Assembly: GCA_017311185.1 (NCBI GenBank)
Contig: JAESUZ010005167.1
Coordinates: forward strand, 186,001-250,000
Direction: 5' to 3'
DNA: 64,000 nt
DNA from: Proteles cristata cristata
Lineage: Eukaryota > Chordata > Mammalia > Carnivora > Hyaenidae
A program made the translations under genes and the position numbers. The notes under the pieces are model-generated. The model worked only from the letters and a program-made list of their open reading frames with translations, made no database searches and was not told where the DNA came from. Below are positions 61,601-64,000 of this stretch, piece by piece (position 1 is the stretch's first letter; each line of letters opens with the position of its first letter).

Positions 61601-63468
61601 CATCTACTGGTTGAGGAGGTTTCTTCTATGCTTGGCTTCTCTGATGGGACACAACATTTCACAGAAAAACTTAATAACAAATAACAGCAATTAACCTCTG
61701 TGGAGCACTTATGATGTGGAAGCACTCTCTGCAGCGCTTTATATAACCAGCCTCTCAATGCTAGAACATAGATGCAGTTATGCCCATTTGACAGACGAGG
61801 AAACTGAGGTAGTGACCAGTGAGGAAAGTTCCCTAAAGTTTCAAAGAGAACTGGCTTCAAACCTGAGTTGAACCAAAGTCACCGGACTCCAAGTCTGTTG
61901 TCCCTAAACAGTCATATGATTTAAAAGATTTTTGGCACATTACACTAGAGTAACAAGTTCTCTTGGATATTTCAGGGTGTGAGTTTATTTCCTTTCTTAA
62001 TTTCTAAAACATGCTAATCTAGTGAGGAACAGAATGCAGAATCTGCAGCATGTTTAAGGTAAAGGTTGAGGCTGCCAATAGGTTTCATGCCAGGGGAAGC
62101 TGCTGGAACCAAGCCACGGAACTCACGGAGGACTACACATGGGCCCTCTTCCCAGAGCAGAGGCAGTGAGGTGAGAGTCCCTGCGGAGCATGTGAGTGTC
62201 CTATTGCGTCCAGGAAGTGCAAGGCAGAGGCAGCACACAGGTATCTGGGCTCCCTGAGACAGTTATGCGACATACCTAAGGAAGATGTGGCTCTTCAGAG
62301 TATGACACTTGAAGCCCTAGGTCACCCAGCCCTGACAGCTGCTCAGAAACCAAGAAGGAGTCATTGATCCTCCAGGTACCGAATCGGGCCGGCAGAGGTG
62401 GAGAATGCCCTGGCGGAACATCCTGCAGTGGCTGAATCAGCTGCGGTGAGCAGTCCAGACCCGATTCGAAGGGAGGTAAGGAGGAGGACACGGAGGTCAC
62501 CGTGTCTATGTGCAGGCAGCAGGAAGGCAGGAGCAGGAAAGATCCTCCAGGCCATATTTCCCCTGCCTCCCACCTAGGGTGAGGGAGGGCTGAGTGCAAG
62601 TGCATGTGCATTTACACAGTGTGGTCACCAGAGGACACTGTGGCCCCAACTGTAACAAAATGGTGCTTGTGAATCCTGCTGCCTGTGTCTGCCAACCCCT
62701 TATTGAATGACCCCTTACAATGTGCCAGCTCATTTCTCACTCACAACAGCCTAATTCATTAAGGATTCTGATATCCTTTTTTAGAGTAAAGAAACAAGCG
62801 TAAAGAGGTTAAATAACTTGCTTGATCACAAAGCCCTTAGGGGGTGGAGGTGGAATGGGAATCTGAGTCATCCTTCTCTGGATCATGTTTTCATTGATTC
62901 AGCAAGTGTGTGCTGACTGCCTACTATGCCCAAGGCACTGTGCCTGCAATAGGGACATACATAATAAAATATAGTTAATGACCAACATTTATTTCATGCC
63001 CACAGAACTCTATCTACAGTAATAGTAAAAATGGTGATATAAAAGATATGAATAAAATATTTAAAATTGCCTCATGTTTTTCATGTATTATCTCAATGAA
63101 TCTTAATATAAATGCAATGACGGGTGAAGCTATCCTATCCCCACATCACAGAGAAGGAAATGGAGGCTGACAGGTTATGTTATTTTCTAAGGCAAAGAGT
63201 AGAAATTGGATGTATGGAAACTGGTCCTGTTTTTTCCAAAGGCTCAACTCTCAACTTGTTTTTCCATGTACTTAAGAAGCATTTGCTTTTTAAACTATAC
63301 AGTTGGTTACCACTCATGCTGAGCCTGCACTCTGGTTCTGAACTGCAGGTAGTGAAGGCATTTATTGTCCTGACCCCAGAATACCTCTCCCATGACCGGG
63401 ACCAGCTCACCCAGGAGCTGCAGCAGCATGTGAAGTCAGTGACAGCCCCGTATAAGTACCCGAGGAAG
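33149..63468 (+). CDS. ACSM1: Acyl-CoA synthetase medium-chain family member 1 (12 of its coding exons)
   Basis: This mitochondrial-matrix enzyme activates medium-chain and aromatic acids (for example butyrate and benzoate) with ATP and CoA, feeding acyl-CoA use and glycine conjugation (family knowledge). Coding exons: 33149-33340, 43736-43946, 46081-46288, 46569-46709, 48706-48862, 52591-52670, 54933-55056, 57259-57339, 57885-57986, 60979-61106, 62376-62475, 63349-63468. All junctions are AG/GT, phases join, and 548 codons carry no stop. Residues 1-40 are an Arg-rich transit peptide. The ANL-family motifs are TSGTTGLPK (226-234), YGQSET (366-371), TGD (449-451) and the hinge GYRIGP (475-480). 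Human ACSM1 has 577 residues by memory, so the final exon with the catalytic-lysine PKT.TGK motif lies beyond 64000. ACSM2 is a weaker match. Confidence 0.88.
33420..33570 (+). mobile_element. MIR SINE, plus
   Basis: ATTCTCAGCCTAGTCACTTT, TCTGAACCTCAGTGGTTTTA and GAAATGGTGATAATCTCAGA follow sense MIR order. It lies in ACSM1 intron. Confidence 0.75.
33660..33888 (-). mobile_element. tRNA-derived SINE (CAN/SINEC), minus
   Basis: The antisense head CAGAGCCACCCAGGTGCCCC ends at 33888; the T/A-rich tail is at the left. Intronic in ACSM1. Confidence 0.94.
33889..34535. other. ACSM1 intron, unique sequence
   Basis: No further exon or repeat was recognised. Confidence 0.4.
34536..34690 (-). mobile_element. 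MIR SINE, minus
   Basis: ATTATCCCCACTTTCTAGAA, GGAACTGAGGTGCCAAGGGT and GGATTTGGGTCCAGGC follow antisense MIR order. Confidence 0.65.
34890..35140 (+). mobile_element. Possible L2 LINE 3' fragment, plus
   Basis: CCTGTCACCTAGCTGATGCT and CAGTAAACACTGATGGAATA resemble the L2 tail. The body is too diverged for a firm call, and the plus-strand open frame at 34901-35125 lies within it. Confidence 0.5.
35475..35668 (-). mobile_element. tRNA-derived SINE (CAN/SINEC), minus
   Basis: The antisense head CTGGGCCACCCAGTGCCCC ends at 35668. Flanks AATTGGTTATAAAA at 35461-35474 and 35675-35688 are an exact target-site duplicate. Confidence 0.95.
35689..36160. other. ACSM1 intron, unique sequence
   Basis: A short L2/MIR-like trace is seen near 35940-35990 (TGAGCCCCTAACATGTGCCA). 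Nothing else was recognised. Confidence 0.4.
36160..37307. other. Unclassified repeat-like stretch with recurring TTTACCTA
   Basis: Variants of TTTACCTA (CATTTACCTACTT, CTTTACCTATTCT, AATTTACCTAATCTT, GTTTACCCAAACTT) recur between 36580 and 36830, with loosely repeated CCTATAGCC/CCTGAGAGTCC text. This looks like an internally repetitive or LTR-like element, but I cannot name it. The open frames here have no domains. Confidence 0.4.
37308..37360 (-). mobile_element. Short SINE head remnant, minus
   Basis: GAGCTGAAATCAGATGCTTA and CCACTTGAGAGACCCAGGCA are the antisense tRNA-like head of a carnivore SINE without its body. Confidence 0.65.
38018..38693 (+). mobile_element. Young L1 3' end inserted into the old L1, plus
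   Basis: The copy runs from GGCACCCTCCTACACTGTTG through the ORF2 C-terminus (open for 166 codons at 37954-38454) to a 3' UTR and a long A-rich tail. The old-L1 text AAATACCTAATA is duplicated at 38002-38013 and about 38694-38706, giving a clear target-site duplicate. Confidence 0.95.
39985..41655 (-). mobile_element. Young L1 3' part, 5'-truncated, minus
   Basis: The 3' UTR starts at TAGTTTATTGTCAAGTTGG. ORF2 reads on the minus strand through 40623-40820 and a long open block at 40863-41654 (263 codons, including [14 protein letters not shown]). Truncation is at about 41655 within ORF2. The long undamaged block indicates a comparatively recent insertion. It is a retroelement frame rather than a host gene. 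Confidence 0.93.
43023..43268 (-). mobile_element. tRNA-derived SINE (CAN/SINEC), minus
   Basis: The antisense head ACTGAGCCACCCAGGTGCCCC (shortened here) ends at 43268; GAGA-rich body at the left. Intronic in ACSM1. Confidence 0.93.
43269..43455 (-). mobile_element. MIR SINE, minus
   Basis: CTACCATGTGTCCAGGCACT, TACCCATTTCATAGATGAGA and AAAGCTGTGGCACAGAGGGG follow antisense MIR order. Confidence 0.78.
43736..43946 (+). CDS. ACSM1: ACSM1 coding exon 2
   Basis: Residues 65-135, from [14 protein letters not shown] to VIGCIRAG. The acceptor is TTGATCTTGACCAG and the donor GTAACT; the final G is the first base of a split Gly codon. ALWWVN, EVKWSF and [13 protein letters not shown] are ACSM-family signatures of the N-terminal domain. 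An ATG at 43715 lies before the acceptor and is not a start. Confidence 0.92.
44146..44165 (+). repeat. (AC)n microsatellite
   Basis: About nine AC units followed by GCACACATACAC. Confidence 0.9.
44455..44491 (+). repeat. (TTG)n microsatellite
   Basis: About twelve TTG units with one TTA variant; otherwise unremarkable intronic repeat. Confidence 0.92.
45865..46015. mobile_element. MER5A-like DNA transposon fragment
   Basis: TTTCAGTGTGCATAGGAAAC, TTGGAGAGCTTCTTAAAGTG and GGTACTGGCCCATGGATCAT match MER5 order (from memory). It ends about 65 bases before the next ACSM1 exon. Confidence 0.7.
46081..46288 (+). CDS. ACSM1: ACSM1 coding exon 3
   Basis: Residues 135-204, from [20 protein letters not shown] to WLDFRSLIK. 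The acceptor TTTTATCCCCAG is strong and the donor is GTGAGT. The lysine codon AA|A is split across the junction. Confidence 0.93.
46569..46709 (+). CDS. ACSM1: ACSM1 coding exon 4 (ATP-binding P-loop)
   Basis: Residues 204-251, including [16 protein letters not shown], the phosphate-binding loop of the adenylate-forming superfamily with its conserved Ser/Thr/Gly and Lys. The acceptor is CTTTGCAG and the donor GTAGGA. Ends LPS plus two bases of a split Trp codon. Confidence 0.93.
46710..48705. other. ACSM1 intron, mostly unique
   Basis: It contains a TGTG-rich piece (46757-46800) and a 26-bp tandem duplication (47526-47577). No further exon was recognised; reading frames continue correctly from exon 4 to exon 5 without one. 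Confidence 0.55.
47526..47577 (+). repeat. 26-bp tandem duplication
   Basis: The unit beginning AGGCACAAAGATATTAAAAT occurs at 47526 and 47552 with at most one or two differences at its end. Confidence 0.9.
48706..48862 (+). CDS. ACSM1: ACSM1 coding exon 5
   Basis: Residues 251-303, from the split Trp through [19 protein letters not shown] to [13 protein letters not shown]. The acceptor is GAGTTAGCAG and the donor GTAAGA. The family motif SD[TS]GW reads SDPGW here (266-270). The segment before LKT is one residue shorter than human ACSM1 as I recall it; frame is kept. Confidence 0.9.
48863..49560. other. ACSM1 intron with MER5-like fragment
   Basis: About 48985-49115 (TTTCTCAAAGTGTGGAGCAC, TGAGAATCACATTAGATGAA) resembles a MER5-type DNA transposon. 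The rest is unique, with a short (GT)n at 49210-49222. Confidence 0.5.
49561..50340. repeat. C/T-rich low-complexity intronic region
   Basis: The plus strand is strongly pyrimidine-biased for nearly 800 bases. Four overlapping plus-strand open frames (49497-50335) are Ser/Pro/Leu/Phe-rich consequences of that bias and hold no domain. Confidence 0.6.
50476..50605 (+). mobile_element. tRNA-derived SINE, plus, short body
   Basis: It begins GGGGTGCCTGGGTGGCTCAA and contains GAGTTCAATCCCCACATTGG. It lacks the pyrimidine block before its A-rich end. Confidence 0.88.
50606..51455 (+). mobile_element. L1 LINE 3' end, plus
   Basis: It starts in ORF2 at ATGAGCAGACATTTCTCTAA and AGACATCCAGATGGCCAACA, passes AAACAGTATGAGATTCCTCA, and reaches a 3' UTR with CTGATGGTTACCACAGGGGA. 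Stops and indels show an old copy. A GGAA repeat replaces its tail. Confidence 0.9.
51456..51521 (+). repeat. (GGAA)n microsatellite
   Basis: About sixteen GGAA/AAGG units, uninterrupted, at the end of the L1 copy. Probably polymorphic. Confidence 0.96.
51549..51701 (+). mobile_element. tRNA-derived SINE, plus, short body
   Basis: It begins GGGGCATCTAGGTGGTTGTC and ends TCTCTCAAATAAAAATTTAA. The flank AGAGGGACTG is duplicated at about 51539 and 51703. Confidence 0.9.
51702..52199. other. ACSM1 intron, mostly unique
   Basis: A MIR-like trace is near 51775-51850 (CCCATTTTACAGAAGAGGGA). The minus-strand frame 51790-52194 has no domain. Confidence 0.4.
52200..52495 (+). mobile_element. L2 LINE fragment, plus (diverged)
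   Basis: CATGAGGCCCCTGGATCACC, CTTCTTGCATTTCCCCCATC and TCAGTGCCTGATCCGTGTCA fit the L2 3' end pattern. Boundaries are approximate. Confidence 0.55.
52591..52670 (+). CDS. ACSM1: ACSM1 coding exon 6
   Basis: Residues 304-330, [20 protein letters not shown] to the split Ser after IST. The acceptor is TCACTTTCTAG and the donor GTATGG; two bases carry to the next exon. KYPIT and YRM(V/I)LQQ match the family. Confidence 0.9.
52900..53720 (-). mobile_element. Old L1 LINE fragment (L1ME-like), minus
   Basis: TCATTTTCATTGCTGTGTAA, TACCCCATTGTATTAAAATA and TACCATTAATGGACACTTGG are antisense old-L1 3' text. The plus-strand open frame 53359-53718 is antisense to it and is not a gene. Confidence 0.7.
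53721..54932. other. ACSM1 intron, unique
   Basis: No additional exon was recognised; exon 6 and exon 7 join in phase without one. Confidence 0.45.
54933..55056 (+). CDS. ACSM1: ACSM1 coding exon 7
   Basis: Residues 330-371, [20 protein letters not shown] to YQAYGQSET. The acceptor is TTCCCCTAG and the donor GTAGGT. YGQSET is the adenylate-binding motif of the ANL superfamily; its Glu is present. Confidence 0.94.
55553..55600 (+). repeat. (AC)n microsatellite
   Basis: About 23 uninterrupted AC units; likely polymorphic. Confidence 0.97.
56180..56350 (+). mobile_element. MIR SINE, plus
   Basis: CCAGTTCAAATGTCAGCCTT, CTTCTCTATCTCCAGAATGG and GAGTATGACCCAATC fit sense MIR order. Confidence 0.6.
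56610..56790 (-). mobile_element. MIR SINE, minus
   Basis: GTGGTTGTTTATTGAACTAA, GATGTGCCTGGCACTGAGCG and GGAGGAGAAATCAAAGAGGA fit antisense MIR order. Confidence 0.7.
57259..57339 (+). CDS. ACSM1: ACSM1 coding exon 8
   Basis: Residues 372-398, [20 protein letters not shown] to LPFDIQ. The acceptor is TTGTAAACAG and the donor GTTTGG, weaker than the others. Phase 0 at both ends. MKIKPG..G is conserved in the ACSM family. Confidence 0.9.
57340..57884. other. ACSM1 intron, unique
   Basis: The minus-strand open frame at 57534-58070 (178 codons) is antisense to this intron and to coding exon 9. It shows no domain and includes the reverse of the exon, so it is treated as chance. Confidence 0.5.
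57885..57986 (+). CDS. ACSM1: ACSM1 coding exon 9
   Basis: Residues 399-432, [20 protein letters not shown] to FFMCYE. The acceptor is CTCTTGCTCCAG and the donor GTAAGT. Both ends are phase 0. Confidence 0.93.
58135..58340 (-). mobile_element. tRNA-derived SINE (CAN/SINEC), minus
   Basis: The antisense head TTGAGCCACCCAGGTGCCCC ends at 58340. Flanks AGTGAAGCTTCTT (about 58123) and AATGAAGCGTCTT (about 58341) fit a target-site duplicate. Confidence 0.94.
58341..59574. other. ACSM1 intron with MER5A-like fragment
   Basis: About 59058-59180 (TTCAGTGGTTCTCAGCCCTG, TGTTAGAATCATTTGAGGAA) is MER5A-like. A G-run is at 58924-58934. No exon was recognised. Confidence 0.6.
59575..59780 (+). mobile_element. 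tRNA-derived SINE, plus
   Basis: It begins GGGAATCCTGGGTGGCTCAA, carries TGAGTTCAGTCCCCATGTTG and ends in AACATAAATAAAACTTATTT. Confidence 0.92.
59795..60440 (+). mobile_element. Old L1 LINE 3' end (L1ME-like), plus
   Basis: CCAACCCAAATGCCCCTCAA, GAAACACCATTCAGCAATAA, GGATTCTATTTATGTAACAT and GATTGGTGGAATGTAGCAAT are an old L1 3' pattern. Confidence 0.8.
60718..60936 (+). mobile_element. tRNA-derived SINE with (GT)n, plus
   Basis: It begins TTGGATGCCTAGGTGGCTAA and contains GTTCGAGCCCCACGTGAGGC. A (GT)n at 60847-60871 has grown in the body. It ends only about 40 bases before coding exon 10. Confidence 0.92.
60979..61106 (+). CDS. ACSM1: ACSM1 coding exon 10
   Basis: Residues 433-475, [20 protein letters not shown] to NDDIINASG. 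The acceptor is TATCTTTTCAG and the donor GTAGGT. TGD (449-451) holds the Asp that binds the ribose hydroxyls in this superfamily, and FLGR precedes the C-terminal domain. Confidence 0.94.
61349..61557 (+). mobile_element. tRNA-derived SINE, plus
   Basis: It begins GGGACGCCAGAGTAGCTCTG and ends AGAAATAAATAGAGCATTTA. Flanks ACATTACACAATTTA and TCATTATACAGTTTA resemble a diverged target-site duplicate. Confidence 0.9.
61680..61890 (-). mobile_element. MIR SINE, minus
   Basis: CTCTGTGGAGCACTTATGAT, GCCCATTTGACAGACGAGGA, AACTGAGGTAGTGACC and GGACTCCAAGTCTG occur in antisense MIR order. Confidence 0.82.
61891..62375. other. ACSM1 intron, unique
   Basis: The open frames 62014-62257 on both strands are domain-free. 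No exon was recognised. Confidence 0.45.
62376..62475 (+). CDS. ACSM1: ACSM1 coding exon 11
   Basis: Residues 475-508, [20 protein letters not shown] to PDPIRRE. The acceptor is GATCCTCCAG and the donor GTAAGG. GYRIGP is the hinge of the mobile C-terminal domain. The usual PIRGE reads PIRRE here. Confidence 0.93.
62476..63348. other. ACSM1 intron with MIR traces
   Basis: About 62695-62880 reads as an antisense MIR (AATGTGCCAGCTCATTTCTC, GTAAAGAAACAAGCGTAAAG). No exon was recognised. Confidence 0.5.
63349..63468 (+). CDS. ACSM1: ACSM1 coding exon 12 (penultimate)
   Basis: Residues 509-548, [20 protein letters not shown] to TAPYKYPRK. The acceptor is CTGAACTGCAG and the donor GTGAGT. The remaining C-terminus with the catalytic lysine should be in an exon to the right of the window. 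Confidence 0.94.
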
Positions 63469-64000
63469 GTGAGTGAGGGCCCATGGATGGAATGTGGTCT
63501 CCACCATGGTTCCTGGGGCTCTGCTTCCCCAAATCCCCTCGTGTGGCCTGGGTGAGCTGATGTAGCCAACGGAATGAATATTTTCTGAGGCAGAAGCAGT
63601 AGTTCAACTTAGTGATATGGGAGAACCAACTTAGTCAGATGGAACTTTTATTCGGTGTCAAAAACATGGCTGGCAGGTCAACATAAAGAAAACCATGAGA
63701 CAAGTACCCAGAGATCAAGATTCCTTGTAATCTTTCAAAATTTGAAAAAGAAATTCAGATCAACACCTACCACACATTTTAGAAACATTATTTCTAGTAA
63801 GAAATACATTCTAAATTGGAACCCAATGCTTGTATAGATACATAACAAATAGGGTTAACAAAGTAATATTTATTCTAGCAAACAATACATTCTACTTCAT
63901 TTGTTTTCAAGGCCATGTGCAACCTATGGAAATGTTCAGGAATAGAGAAATGATTACATTATGTCTAAATTACACTTAATGTAGTCCTATAATTTAAAAA
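63469..64000. other. ACSM1 intron, unique
   Basis: No final exon was seen before the window ends. Open frames here are short and domain-free. Confidence 0.5.

Overview
The window is mammalian nuclear DNA from a carnivoran. It is repeat-rich, with spliced exons and no bacterial-style gene packing. The diagnostic feature is more than twenty copies of a tRNA-Lys-derived SINE (5' GGGGCRCCTGGGTGGCT, complement AGCCACCCAGGYGCCCC) of the CAN/SINEC type, together with carnivore L1 elements. The SINE consensus reads as feliform rather than caniform; the species cannot be fixed from the sequence.

Two protein-coding genes are recognised and they face away from each other. On the minus strand, 10940-11143 holds the first coding exon of PDILT, a testis-specific ER protein disulfide isomerase-like chaperone. 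It has an intact signal peptide and donor site, but the codon at the expected start is ACG rather than ATG. On the plus strand, 33149-63468 holds twelve consecutive coding exons of a medium-chain acyl-CoA synthetase that best matches ACSM1. All exon phases join, no stop is present, and 548 codons are covered. The last coding exon, with the C-terminal catalytic lysine motif, lies beyond the right edge.

Layout: 1-10.9 kb is PDILT intronic or 3'-side DNA, with a 4.5 kb decayed L1 (1.75-6.2 kb), SINEs and a perfect 119-bp tandem duplication at 8.7 kb. 11.1-33.1 kb is the interval between PDILT and ACSM1. It contains an L2, an MLT1 LTR, MER5A and MIR copies, a purine tract, a twin-primed L1 at 21.8-22.3 kb, and an L1 block at 27.0-31.6 kb that includes a complete 5' end. 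33.3-43.7 kb is the large first coding intron of ACSM1, filled by an old full-length L1 split by two younger L1 insertions. 43.7-63.5 kb carries the other eleven exons with SINEs, old L1 pieces and microsatellites between them.

Functionally the genes are unrelated neighbours. ACSM1 activates medium-chain and aromatic acids to CoA thioesters in the mitochondrial matrix, while PDILT assists folding in the spermatid ER. From memory of human 16p12, ACSM5 and ACSM2A/B lie between PDILT and ACSM1, and ACSM1 is on the same strand as PDILT. Here ACSM1 is adjacent and inverted. No undescribed biological system was found; the most interesting points are the PDILT start codon, the changed gene order and several retroelement structures.
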